Shown here: piece after piece, positions 1 to 7,206 of the stretch
Layout of the letters: the number at the start of each line of letters is the position of its first letter
Position numbering within the stretch: the stretch's first letter is position 1
Assembly: GCF_004348335.1 (NCBI RefSeq)
Contig: NZ_SMJW01000064.1
Coordinates: forward strand, 1-35,079
Direction: 5' to 3'
From: Actinomadura bangladeshensis
GTDB lineage: Bacteria; Actinomycetota; Actinomycetes; Streptosporangiales; Streptosporangiaceae
Length of the DNA: 35,079 nucleotides
The notes under the pieces: generated by a model
Seen by the model: the letters and a program-made list of their open reading frames with translations, nothing else
Told to the model about the DNA's origin: nothing
Databases searched by the model: none
Program-made: the position numbers and the translations under genes

Positions 1-657
1 GAGGCGGACGGGCTGGCCGTGCGCGTCCGCCGCTGGTGGGACCCGTCCCCGGCGCTCGGCGTGATGCAGCCCGCCGCGCTGGCCCGCGGCGTCCGCGCGC
101 TGGAGGACGAGCTGACCGCGGCCGGCGCGCTCACCGCCGCCGGACCGGCGGGCGGCGGCCTGGCCGGGCACCCTGACCCGGGCGGTCTCGCCGCCGCCTG
201 CGCGGCCGGCGACCTCGCGGGCGCCGTGGAGGCGGCCGAGCGGATCGTGGGCCTCGGGCCGGGGCTGACGCCGTCCGGCGACGACATCCTGTGCGGCCTG
301 CTGGTGTCGCTGCGGCTGCTCGGCGGCGCCGTCCGGCACGGCGACGCGGCGGTGCGGCTGGCCGACTGGCTCGGCGCCGCCGTCACGGCCGACGCCGGCA
401 CCCGGACGACGGCGCTGGCCGCGACCCTGCTGCACTGCGCGGCGGCGGGCGGCGCGGGCGCCGAGGTCGCGGCCGTGCTGCGCTTCGTCGCGGGCTGCGA
501 ACCGCCCGGCCGGACGGGGCAGGGCGCCGTCCGGCGGCTGCTGTCGGTCGGGCACACCTCGGGCACCGACCTCGCGCACGGCGTCCTCGCCGGCTGCCGC
601 GCCGCCCTGGCCCTGACCGCGCCAGGTGTCCGTTCTGCTTCGAGGGTGACCGCATGA
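1..657 (+). CDS. DUF2877 protein, AllH/YlbF-like (5' end outside window)
   Basis: The frame is open from base 1, so the gene starts upstream of the window. About 218 C-terminal residues are present; E. coli YlbF (AllH) is roughly 270 residues. The segment GLGPGLTPSGDDILCGLL is the hallmark of DUF2877 proteins. The end contains VGHTSGTDLAHGVLAG, also typical of the family. In E. coli this protein acts with FdrA (AllF) and YlbE (AllG) as oxamate carbamoyltransferase, which turns oxamate plus carbamoyl phosphate over at the end of anaerobic allantoin breakdown. Here the same three families lie side by side, so a related carbamoyl-transfer role is inferred; the substrate is not shown by sequence. 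The TGA stop overlaps an ATG at 654 (ATGA), which begins the first of two tandem 53-bp units. Confidence 0.8.
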   Translation, partial: EADGLAVRVRRWWDPSPALGVMQPAALARGVRALEDELTAAGALTAAGPAGGGLAGHPDPGGLAAACAAGDLAGAVEAAERIVGLGPGLTPSGDDILCGLLVSLRLLGGAVRHGDAAVRLADWLGAAVTADAGTRTTALAATLLHCAAAGGAGAEVAAVLRFVAGCEPPGRTGQGAVRRLLSVGHTSGTDLAHGVLAGCRAALALTAPGVRSASRVTA

Positions 658-710
658 GCGCAGCGAACCGGGGGGTGTGGGGGGTCGCCCCCCACAGGAG
701 GCACGCATGA
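654..710 (+). CDS. Micro-ORF 1, 18 codons, in tandem repeat unit 1
   Basis: An ATG at 654 overlaps the stop of the preceding gene (ATGA). It opens a reading frame for MSAANRGVWGVAPHRRHA, ending at TGA 708-710. A GAGGGTGA stretch at about 641-648 could serve as its ribosome-binding site. The frame ends inside the next ATGA, so translation could pass directly to the second copy. It contains a hairpin-forming segment and the ribosome-binding site for the following start. There is no evidence that the peptide itself has a function; it may be a by-product of the repeat or a coupling device. Confidence 0.3.
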   Translation: MSAANRGVWGVAPHRRHA

Positions 711-759
711 GCGCAGCGAACCGGGGGGTGTGGGGGGTCGCCCCCCACAGGAGGCACGC
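654..759 (+). repeat. Perfect tandem duplication of a 53-bp unit with hairpin and ribosome-binding site
   Basis: Bases 654-706 and 707-759 are identical. Each unit begins with ATGAGCG and ends just before the next ATGAGCG (707, then 760). Each holds a perfect hairpin with an 8-bp stem, GTGGGGGG / CCCCCCAC, around a TCG loop (677-695 and 730-748). AGGAGG follows one stem immediately (696-701 and 749-754), 5 bases before the next ATG. The layout suggests a repeat that inserted at a start codon and recreated it, then duplicated. The hairpin could affect access to the ribosome-binding site. Confidence 0.9.
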
Positions 760-763
760 ATGA
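707..763 (+). CDS. Micro-ORF 2, identical 18-codon copy in repeat unit 2
   Basis: Exact copy of the preceding micro-ORF: ATG at 707 preceded by AGGAGG at 696-701, peptide MSAANRGVWGVAPHRRHA, stop TGA at 761-763. The stop overlaps the ATG of the FdrA-like gene at 760 (ATGA). The two copies and the flanking genes therefore form four consecutive stop/start contacts. Whether the peptide is made is unknown. Confidence 0.3.
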   Translation: MSAANRGVWGVAPHRRHA

Positions 764-2199
764 GCGATTGGGTCGAGGTCCGGCGGGGGGGCTACCACGA
801 TTCGGTCACGCTCATGCGGGTCAGCCGGCAGCTGGCGGAGCGGCCCGGCGTCACGGGGGCGATGGTGGCGATGGCCACCGGGCTGAACCGGGAGATGTTC
901 GCGCGGATGGGGTTCGCCCTCCCGGACGGCGCGGGCCCCGACGACCTCGTCGTGGCGATCCGGGTGGACGGCGGCGGGCTCGACGAGGCGCGCGAGGCGG
1001 TCGACGGGCTGCTGCGCGGCGCGTCCCGCCCGCCGGCCGGCGGCGGGCCGCTCGGCGCGCCGGAGCCGCCGCGCACGACCCGGTCGGCGGCGGCGCGGGC
1101 GGACGCGACCGTCGCGCTGCTGTCGGTGCCGGGCCCGCACGTGTTCCCCGAGGCGATGGACGCGCTGGACGCCGGCCTCAACGTGATGATCTTCAGCGAC
1201 AACGTGCCGCTCGGCCAGGAGATCGCGCTGAAGGAGGCGGCGGCGCGGCGCGGCCTGATCGTGATGGGCCCCGACTGCGGGACCGCGGTCGTCGGCGGCG
1301 CGGGCCTCGGGTTCGCGAACGCGGTCCGGCGGGGGCCGGTCGGCATCGTCGCGGCGTCCGGGACGGGCGCGCAGCAGCTGATGTGCCTGCTCGACGCGGC
1401 GGGCGCCGGGGTCAGCCACGTGCTGGGCGTCGGCGGGCGCGACCTGTCGCCGGAGGTGAGCGGCCGGTCGGCGCTGTCCGCGCTGGCCGCGCTGGACGCC
1501 GACCCGGGCACCGAGCTGATCGTGCTGGTGTCCAAGCCGCCGGCGCCGCAGGTGCTCGACCTGATCCGGGAGGCGGCCCGCCGGCTGGACACGCCGGTCG
1601 TGTTCGCGCTGCCGATGCCCGGCGAGGACGATCTGACGCGGGCGGCGGAGAAGGTGCTCACGGCGCTCGGGCGGACGGTCCCGGCGTGGCCGCGCTGGAC
1701 GGCGGCGCGGCGTCCGGCCCCGGTGCCGGGGCGGGCGCTGCGCGGGCTGTTCGCGGGCGGCACGCTGCGGGACGAGGCCGAGGTGGTCGCACGGGACGTC
1801 CTCGGCTGGGACCTGGAGGCGCGCGGCCACCGTTTCACCGACTTCGGCGACGACGCCTACACGCGGGGCCGCGCGCACCCGATGATCGACCCGACGCTGC
1901 GGCTGGAGGCGCTGCGGGCGGAGGCCGCCGATCCGGGCTGCGGCGTCCTGCTCCTGGACGTGGTGCTCGGGCACGGCGCCGAGTCCGACCCGGCCGCCGC
2001 GCTCGCCCCGGCCGTCGCGGACGCGGTGCAGGACCGTCCGGACCTGGCCGTCGTCGTGTCGCTGTGCGGGACACCGGCCGACCCGCAGGACCGCGACCGG
2101 CAGGCGGCGGCGCTGTGCGAGGCGGGCGCCGACGTGTTCGGCTCCAACGCCCAGGCGACCCGGCACGCCCTGCGGATGGTGGAAGGGGATCCGGCATGA
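760..2199 (+). CDS. FdrA/AllF-like acyl-CoA-synthetase-type protein
   Basis: 479 residues. ATG 760 is chosen over an upstream TTG-type start because AGGAGG lies at 749-754. The N-terminal half resembles the succinyl-CoA synthetase alpha fold used by FdrA: VALLSVPGPHVFPEAMDAL, then NVMIFSDNVPLGQEIALK, GLIVMGPDCGTAVVGG and GIVAASGTGAQQL. The C-terminal half contains HPMIDPTLRLEAL and VLLLDVVLGHGAESDP, as in other FdrA proteins. E. coli FdrA (AllF) is a subunit of oxamate carbamoyltransferase. The stop overlaps the next start (ATGA at 2196), indicating translational coupling with the DUF1116 gene. The family is clear; the substrate in this organism is inference. No carbamate kinase gene is seen nearby. 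Confidence 0.85.
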   Translation: MSDWVEVRRGGYHDSVTLMRVSRQLAERPGVTGAMVAMATGLNREMFARMGFALPDGAGPDDLVVAIRVDGGGLDEAREAVDGLLRGASRPPAGGGPLGAPEPPRTTRSAAARADATVALLSVPGPHVFPEAMDALDAGLNVMIFSDNVPLGQEIALKEAAARRGLIVMGPDCGTAVVGGAGLGFANAVRRGPVGIVAASGTGAQQLMCLLDAAGAGVSHVLGVGGRDLSPEVSGRSALSALAALDADPGTELIVLVSKPPAPQVLDLIREAARRLDTPVVFALPMPGEDDLTRAAEKVLTALGRTVPAWPRWTAARRPAPVPGRALRGLFAGGTLRDEAEVVARDVLGWDLEARGHRFTDFGDDAYTRGRAHPMIDPTLRLEALRAEAADPGCGVLLLDVVLGHGAESDPAAALAPAVADAVQDRPDLAVVVSLCGTPADPQDRDRQAAALCEAGADVFGSNAQATRHALRMVEGDPA

Positions 2200-3602
2200 C
2201 CGATCAGCGGCTCGGCGGGCTGCTGTCCCGCGAACCGAGGGTGGTCACCGCCGGGGTGGAGGTGCTGGCCGACGCCCTCGCCGACCAGGCCGTCCCGGTG
2301 GAGGCGGTCGACTGGCGGCCCCCGCCGGCCGGGACGGAGGCGGCGCTCGCGGCGGTCCTCGGCGATCCCGGCCACGCCGCCGCCAACGCCCGCGCCGTGC
2401 GGCGCATGCTGACCGCCCGCCCCCACCTGGTGGACGTCCGCCCGGCGCGGGACGTCCTCGGCCTGGAGCCCGGGACGTTCCTGCACGCGGGCCCGCCGCT
2501 GGAGTGGGACCGCGCGTCCGGCCCGATGCGGGGCGCGCTCATCGGCGCGATGCTCCTGGAGGGGCTCGCGGAGACGCCGCTCGGCGCCCGGCACGCGCTG
2601 GAGCGCGGCGCGGCGGTGCTCGAACCGTGCCACGGGCACCGCACGGTCGGGCCGATGGCGGGCGTCGTCAGCCCGTCCATGTGGATGTTCGTGGTGGAGG
2701 ACGCCGAGCACGGCGGAACCTCGTACTGCTCCCTCAACGAGGGGCTCGGGAAGGTGCTCCGGTACGGGGCGTACGGGCCGGAGGTGATCGAGCGGCTGAC
2801 GTGGATGGGCGAGGTGCTCGGCCCGGCGCTGCGGGCGGCGGTCCGGCGGCACGGCCCGCTCGACCTGATGTCGGTCATCGCGCAGGCGCTGCAGATGGGC
2901 GACGAACTGCACAACCGAAACCGGGCCGCGACGTCGCTGCTGCTGCGCGAACTCGCCCCCGACCTGGCCGCCGCCGAGGACGTCCCCCGGGACCAGGCCG
3001 CCGAGGCGCTGCGGTTCGCGGCGGGCAACGACCACTTCTTCCTGAACGCGGGCATGGCGGCGGCGAAGGCGTGCGCGGACGCGGCCCGGGACGTCCCGGG
3101 GTCGAGCCTCGTCGTGGCGATGGCCCGCAACGGGACCGACTTCGGCATCCAGGTGTCGGGCACGGGCGACCGCTGGTTCACCGGGCCCGCCGGCGTCCCG
3201 GACGGCCTCTACCTCGGCGGCTACGGCCCGGACGACGCCAACCCCGACATCGGCGACTCGGCGATCACCGAGACGGCCGGGACGGGCGGGTTCGCGCTCG
3301 CCGCCGCGCCCGCGATCGTCCGGTTCGTCGGCGGCGAGGTGCCGGACGCGGTCGCCGCGACGCAGCGCATGTACGAGATCACCCTCGCCGAGCACCCGGC
3401 CCTGCAGATCCCGCTGCTGTCGTTCCGGGGCACCCCGGTCGGCGTCGACGTGACCCGGGTCGTCCGCACCGGGATCCTGCCCGTCATCGACACCGGCATC
3501 GCGGGCCGCGAGGCGGGCACCGGCCAGGTCGGCGCCGGCCTCGTCGAACCCCCGGCGACCGTGTTCACCGACGCCTTGCACGCCCTCGCGGAGATCGCGT
3601 AG
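2196..3602 (+). CDS. DUF1116 protein, AllG/YlbE-like
   Basis: 468 residues. ATG 2196 overlaps the previous stop and has a purine-rich GGAAGGGG at about 2181-2188. Family features visible are MRGALIGAMLLEGLAET, ALERGAAVLEPCHGHRTVGPM, a stretch around QALQMGDELHNRN, GNDHFFLNAGMAAAKAC and MARNGTDFGIQVSG. This is the DUF1116 family to which E. coli YlbE (AllG) belongs, a further subunit of oxamate carbamoyltransferase. With the FdrA-like and DUF2877 genes it makes a complete three-subunit set. The gene is followed after 29 bases by the epimerase gene, which has its own promoter-like sequence. Confidence 0.85.
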   Translation: MTDQRLGGLLSREPRVVTAGVEVLADALADQAVPVEAVDWRPPPAGTEAALAAVLGDPGHAAANARAVRRMLTARPHLVDVRPARDVLGLEPGTFLHAGPPLEWDRASGPMRGALIGAMLLEGLAETPLGARHALERGAAVLEPCHGHRTVGPMAGVVSPSMWMFVVEDAEHGGTSYCSLNEGLGKVLRYGAYGPEVIERLTWMGEVLGPALRAAVRRHGPLDLMSVIAQALQMGDELHNRNRAATSLLLRELAPDLAAAEDVPRDQAAEALRFAAGNDHFFLNAGMAAAKACADAARDVPGSSLVVAMARNGTDFGIQVSGTGDRWFTGPAGVPDGLYLGGYGPDDANPDIGDSAITETAGTGGFALAAAPAIVRFVGGEVPDAVAATQRMYEITLAEHPALQIPLLSFRGTPVGVDVTRVVRTGILPVIDTGIAGREAGTGQVGAGLVEPPATVFTDALHALAEIA

Positions 3603-3618
3603 CGGTGCCGCCAGGGGG

Positions 3619-3624
3619 TAGCGT
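3619..3624 (+). promoter_or_regulatory. Candidate -10 element of a leaderless promoter
   Basis: TAGCGT (TANNNT type) ends 7 bases before ATG 3632, and no ribosome-binding site precedes that ATG. This is the arrangement of actinobacterial leaderless transcripts, where transcription starts at the start codon. No clear -35 box is seen. Confidence 0.4.
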
Positions 3625-3631
3625 CCCGGAC

Positions 3632-4540
3632 ATGAGCGAGTCGATCACCGGGGAGCAGTACGCCCTGAGCGCCGGGCCCTACCAGGCCGTCGTCACCGAG
3701 TCGGGCGCGAGCCTGCGCGAGCTGACCCACGAGGGCCGGCCGCTGGTGCTGTCGCACGGCGCGGACGAGCCCGCCCCCGCCGCGTTCGGGCATCTGCTGA
3801 TCCCGTGGCCGAACCGCGTCGACCGCGGCCGCTACTCCTACGGCGGCGCCGAGCACCAGCTGGACGTGTCCGAGCCCGCCCGCGACTGCGCGATCCACGG
3901 CCTCGTCCGGTGGGCGCCGTGGAGGGCCGCCGAGCACGAGCCGGACCGGGTGCGGCTCACCCACCGCCTGCTCGCGACGGGCGGCTACCCGTTCCGCCTC
4001 GACCTGGAGGCCGAGTACTCCCTCGACGCGTCCGAGGGCCTGCGGGTGCGGATGAGCGTCCGCAACCCCGGGTCGAGGACGGCGCCCTACGGGCACGGCG
4101 CGCACCCGTACCTGACGGTCGGGGAGCCCATCGACGCCTGCACGGTCCATCTGCTCGCCGACCGGTACGTCCCGGTGAACGACCGGATGATCCCGTCCGG
4201 GCCGTCCGAGGACGTCACGGGCACCAAGTACGACCTGCGCACCGGCCCGCTGCTCAGCGACCGGCAGATCGACAACGCGTTCGCCGACCTGAACCGCGAC
4301 GGCGACGGCCGCGTCTGGGTGGTCCTGTCCGGCGGCGGCCGGACGGTCCGCCTCTGGGCCGACGAGGCGCACCCGTGGATGGAGATCTACACCGCCGACG
4401 CCACGCCCGTCCCGCGCGAGGGGCTGGGCGTCGAGCCGATGACCTGCCCGCCGAACGCCTTCGGCTCCGGGGAGGGCCTCGTCCATCTGGAACCCGGCGC
4501 CGAGTTCACCGGGACGTGGGGCATCATCGCGGGCGCCTGA
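3632..4540 (+). CDS. Aldose 1-epimerase family protein
   Basis: 302 residues, about normal for the galactose mutarotase-like family. Visible motifs are HGLVRWAPW near residue 90, the GHGAHPYL segment carrying the likely catalytic histidine, and GLGVEPMTCPPNAF carrying the likely catalytic glutamate, with FGHLLIPWPNRVDRG near the start. Family members interconvert the alpha and beta anomers of aldoses in the cytoplasm; some are glucose-6-phosphate 1-epimerases. The sugar cannot be read from the sequence. The start at 3632 lacks a ribosome-binding site but lies 7 bases after a TAGCGT box, suggesting a leaderless transcript independent of the upstream operon. Confidence 0.88.
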   Translation: MSESITGEQYALSAGPYQAVVTESGASLRELTHEGRPLVLSHGADEPAPAAFGHLLIPWPNRVDRGRYSYGGAEHQLDVSEPARDCAIHGLVRWAPWRAAEHEPDRVRLTHRLLATGGYPFRLDLEAEYSLDASEGLRVRMSVRNPGSRTAPYGHGAHPYLTVGEPIDACTVHLLADRYVPVNDRMIPSGPSEDVTGTKYDLRTGPLLSDRQIDNAFADLNRDGDGRVWVVLSGGGRTVRLWADEAHPWMEIYTADATPVPREGLGVEPMTCPPNAFGSGEGLVHLEPGAEFTGTWGIIAGA

Positions 4541-4595
4541 TCCGGTCGGCCCGGATCGGTTCCCCGACGGGCGGCGGTTGGGGGATCATTGCCGG

Positions 4596-5816
4596 GTGAA
4601 CCTCAGTGTGTCCTCGTTCGACGACCTGTCCGCGCGCATCGCCGCCGCCCGTGACGCGCACGGCGAGCGCTTCCCCGGCGGCGCGGAGGGCCGGCAGCCG
4701 GTGCACACCGTGTACGTGCCCGCCGACCGGTTCTCCCGCTCGACGCCCGCCGAGTTCGGGGCCGAGGCGCTGCGGCTGCTGAACACCCACACGCCGGGCG
4801 CGGGGTCGTTCGGCGCCGCGTTCGGGCTCGACCCGGAGCTGGCCGAGCCGGTGCGCGCGCGGGTCGCGGCCAAGCTCGCGAACGAGCCGGTCGAGGACGT
4901 CCGGATCGACTTCGAGGACGGCTACGGCGTGCGCGGCGACGCCGAGGAGGACGCGCACGCCGAGCAGGTCGTCGAGGCCGTCGCCGCCGCCTACCAGGTC
5001 AAGGGCCTCCCCCACTACTGGGGGCTGCGGGTGAAGTCGTTCGCCGACGGCGGGCACGAGCGCGCGATGCGGACCCTCGACGGGTTCCTGACCGCGCTCC
5101 GCGACCGGCTCGGGCGGCTGCCCGGCGGGTTCACGATCACCTTCCCGAAGGTGGTGACGGTCGAGCACGTCCGGCTGTTCACCGAGTTCCTGGACCGGCT
5201 GGAGACCTCGCTCGGGCTGCCGCAGGGCATCCTGCGGTTCGAGATCCAGATCGAGACGCCGCAGTCGCTGATCGACCACGCCGAGCAGCGGGTCGGGCTC
5301 GGCCCGCTGGTGGACGCCGCGCAGGGCCGGATCACCGCCGCCCACTTCGGCGTGTTCGACTACACCGCCGCGTTGGGGCTGCCGCCGCACGAGCAGCGGC
5401 TCGACCATCCGGCGTGCGACTTCGCCCGGCACCTCATGCAGGTGTCCCTCGCCGGGACCGGCGTTCGGCTGTCGGACGGCTCCACCAACGTCATCCCGCG
5501 CAACGACGGCCCCGACGAGGTCAACGCGGCGTGGGCGGTGCACGCGGCGCACGTCCGCCACTCCCTCGCGCACGGCTTCTACCAGGGCTGGGACCTGCAC
5601 CCCGCGCACCTGCCGAGCCGGTACGCGGCCGTGTACGCGTTCCATCTGACCGGCGTCGACGAGGTCATCGGGCGGGTCCGCGCGTGGCACGAGCAGGCGG
5701 CGGGCGACGCGAGCGGTTTCCTCGACGAGCCCGCCACCATCAAGGCGCTCACGGCCCGGCTCCGCCGCGCGGTCGACTGCGGCGCCCTGGACGAGAGCGT
5801 CCTGCCCGCGTCCTAA
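4596..5816 (+). CDS. HpcH/HpaI-type aldolase/citrate-lyase-like protein (DUF6986-like)
   Basis: 406 residues from GTG 4596. An upstream TTG at 4578 is less likely. The protein has the TIM-barrel aldolase signature of the CitE/HpcH superfamily: VRIDFEDGYG near residue 105 (acidic metal or substrate site), GGFTITFPKVV, and RFEIQIETPQSLI near residue 210 (conserved glutamate). GVFDYTAALGLPP and HGFYQGWDLHPAHLPSRY follow. It matches what I know of the actinobacterial DUF6986 family, sometimes annotated as phosphoenolpyruvate kinase or aldolase without proof. In other actinobacteria I recall it near purine-degradation genes, which would fit the oxamate-type genes upstream, but this is inference. 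GATCAT at 4584-4589 lies 6 bases before the GTG. The TAA stop overlaps the convergent nitroreductase stop. Confidence 0.75.
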   Translation: MNLSVSSFDDLSARIAAARDAHGERFPGGAEGRQPVHTVYVPADRFSRSTPAEFGAEALRLLNTHTPGAGSFGAAFGLDPELAEPVRARVAAKLANEPVEDVRIDFEDGYGVRGDAEEDAHAEQVVEAVAAAYQVKGLPHYWGLRVKSFADGGHERAMRTLDGFLTALRDRLGRLPGGFTITFPKVVTVEHVRLFTEFLDRLETSLGLPQGILRFEIQIETPQSLIDHAEQRVGLGPLVDAAQGRITAAHFGVFDYTAALGLPPHEQRLDHPACDFARHLMQVSLAGTGVRLSDGSTNVIPRNDGPDEVNAAWAVHAAHVRHSLAHGFYQGWDLHPAHLPSRYAAVYAFHLTGVDEVIGRVRAWHEQAAGDASGFLDEPATIKALTARLRRAVDCGALDESVLPAS

Positions 5817-6661
5817 CCCTTCCGCCACAGCGGGACGACCACGTCGAGGACGGCGCCGAGCTGCTCCTCCTCGTAGGCGAAGTGCGCGTCGAGTTCGGCG
5901 GTCATCCGGTCGAGTTCGGTGCGGACGGCGTCCGGGTCGCGTGAGCCGGCGTCGTCCAGCATGGCCTGGAGCCCGCGCCTGTTCTCGGTGACGGCGGCGT
6001 GCTCGCGGCGCAGCCGGCCGATGACCGGGGCGAGGCCGGGGAACTGCGCCTCAAGGCGGGGGAAGGCGCGCCCCTCCTCGTTGTCGTGGTGCTCGCCGAG
6101 GACGCCGCAGACGGAGACGCAGTGCTCACGGAGCTGCCGGGCCAGGTCGGGGACGTCGCGGGTCCCCTTGGAGAGGGCGTCGACGTCGGCGCGGAGGTCC
6201 GCGAGCCGCGCCCGCAGGTCGTCGTGGATCCGGGCGAGCTGGGTGCCCACGGCGCGTCCGACGCGGTGGACGGCGACGACCGGGATGACCCGTTCGGTCT
6301 GCCGCTGGTACTCGGCGAACACGGGGACGAGCTCGCTGCGCAGCGCGTACAGCCGGTCGCGTTCCTCGCCCTCGACGGGGATCGCGACGCCGTCGAAGGT
6401 CTCGGTCCCGGCCTCGACGGTGACGCGGGGGTCGGCGCGGATGTTGTGGTACCACGCCGGGTGGTGCGGGCCGCCGGCGTTGGACGCGAACACGAGCAGC
6501 CGGTCGCCGTCCGCCATGGAGCCGAGCGGTGTGGTGTGCGGCGCGCCGGACTTCCTGCCCGTGCTGGTGAGGAGGAGCAGGTCCGCACCCTCGAAGCGGC
6601 CGCCGACCCGGCCGCCGTTCGCCCGGAACTCCTCGATGACCTGCCGGTTCCAGTCGCTCAT
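5813..6661 (-). CDS. F420-type nitroreductase/quinone reductase fused to a hemerythrin HHE domain
   Basis: 282 residues with two domains. Residues 1 to about 128 are a deazaflavin (F420)-dependent nitroreductase (DDN/DUF385) domain, with LLTSTGRKSGAPHTTPL and PAWYHNIRADPRVTVE. Residues about 135-282 are a hemerythrin-like four-helix domain with IHDDLR, LGEHHDNEEGRAFPRLE, RREHAAV and LDAHFAYEEEQL supplying histidine and glutamate ligands for a di-iron site. DDN relatives reduce quinones or nitro compounds with F420H2; hemerythrin domains bind oxygen or sense redox or NO. A role in quinone or oxidative-stress detoxification is inferred. GGAGAG precedes the ATG. The gene is divergent from marR and its stop overlaps that of the aldolase gene by convergence. 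Confidence 0.87.
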   Translation of the reverse strand: MSDWNRQVIEEFRANGGRVGGRFEGADLLLLTSTGRKSGAPHTTPLGSMADGDRLLVFASNAGGPHHPAWYHNIRADPRVTVEAGTETFDGVAIPVEGEERDRLYALRSELVPVFAEYQRQTERVIPVVAVHRVGRAVGTQLARIHDDLRARLADLRADVDALSKGTRDVPDLARQLREHCVSVCGVLGEHHDNEEGRAFPRLEAQFPGLAPVIGRLRREHAAVTENRRGLQAMLDDAGSRDPDAVRTELDRMTAELDAHFAYEEEQLGAVLDVVVPLWRKG

Positions 6662-6701
6662 CGCAGCGCTCTCCTATCCTGGAGTCGAACGGATCATTTT
6701 A

Positions 6702-6715
6702 CTTTGCAAGCAAAG
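6702..6715. promoter_or_regulatory. Inverted repeat, candidate MarR operator
   Basis: CTTTGC-AA-GCAAAG is a perfect 6+6 inverted repeat in the AT-richest part of the 74-bp divergent spacer. A TAAAAT box on the - strand (6696-6701) abuts it, as expected if a bound repressor blocks the nitroreductase-hemerythrin promoter. TATTTT at 6717-6722 could be a -10 box for the MarR gene. The binding is inferred, not shown. Confidence 0.6.
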
Positions 6716-6735
6716 CTATTTTGGAAGCAGAGGCA

Positions 6736-7206
6736 ATGTCAACGGACGAGAGCTCCGGGCCGGACGTCGACGACGGCATCCGGACGATGCTGCTGCTGAT
6801 GCCGCGGCTGGTCTCCGCCGCCAAGAAGATCAAGGTGCCGGCCGAGCTGGCGTCCTTCGACCTCGCGCCGCGGCACCTGTCGCTGCTGGCCTACCTGCTG
6901 TTCGACGGGCCGATGACCGTGAACGCGCTCGCCGGGCGGCTGGAGGTCGCCCCCGCCACGGTCAGCCTGATGGTCGGCGACCTCAGCCGGCAGGGCATCC
7001 TCGAACGCCGCGAGGACCCGGACGACCGGCGCCGCACGATCGTCAGCGTCGCGGACGCGCACCTGCCCGCGATCAACGGCTGGCTCGGCCAGGGCGCGGG
7101 CGCCTGGCGCGCCGCCCTGGAACCCCTCGCGCCGGAGCAGCGCAGGATGTTCATCGACACGCTGCTCGCCTACGAGCGCGCCGTCACCGAGGCTCGCGGC
7201 GGTTGA
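6736..7206 (+). CDS. MarR-family transcriptional regulator
   Basis: 156 residues from ATG 6736, preceded by purine-rich GGAAGCAGAGG. A TTG at 6721 is an alternative start. The winged helix-turn-helix is visible as LSLLAYLLFDGPMTVNALAGRL followed by VAPATVSLMVGDLSRQGILERREDPDDRRRTIVSV, where the D-x-R-R motif of the MarR wing is intact. The gene is divergent from the F420 reductase-hemerythrin gene, with a perfect inverted repeat between them. It therefore probably represses its neighbour and itself, released by a phenolic, quinone or oxidant ligand; the ligand is unknown. Its last 23 bases overlap the convergent mocA-like gene. Confidence 0.88.
   Translation: MSTDESSGPDVDDGIRTMLLLMPRLVSAAKKIKVPAELASFDLAPRHLSLLAYLLFDGPMTVNALAGRLEVAPATVSLMVGDLSRQGILERREDPDDRRRTIVSVADAHLPAINGWLGQGAGAWRAALEPLAPEQRRMFIDTLLAYERAVTEARGG

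Noticed and set aside
1857..3581. Long - strand frame opposite the DUF1116 gene
   Set aside because: Low-complexity Arg/His/Gly-rich composition typical of an antisense frame in very GC-rich DNA; no family motif and no ribosome-binding site.
768..3602. Long + strand frame giving an uninterrupted Arg/Gly/Ala-rich protein across the FdrA-like gene into DUF1116
   Set aside because: The first 470 codons are a frame-shifted shadow of the FdrA-like gene; only the part from ATG 2196 is a real protein.
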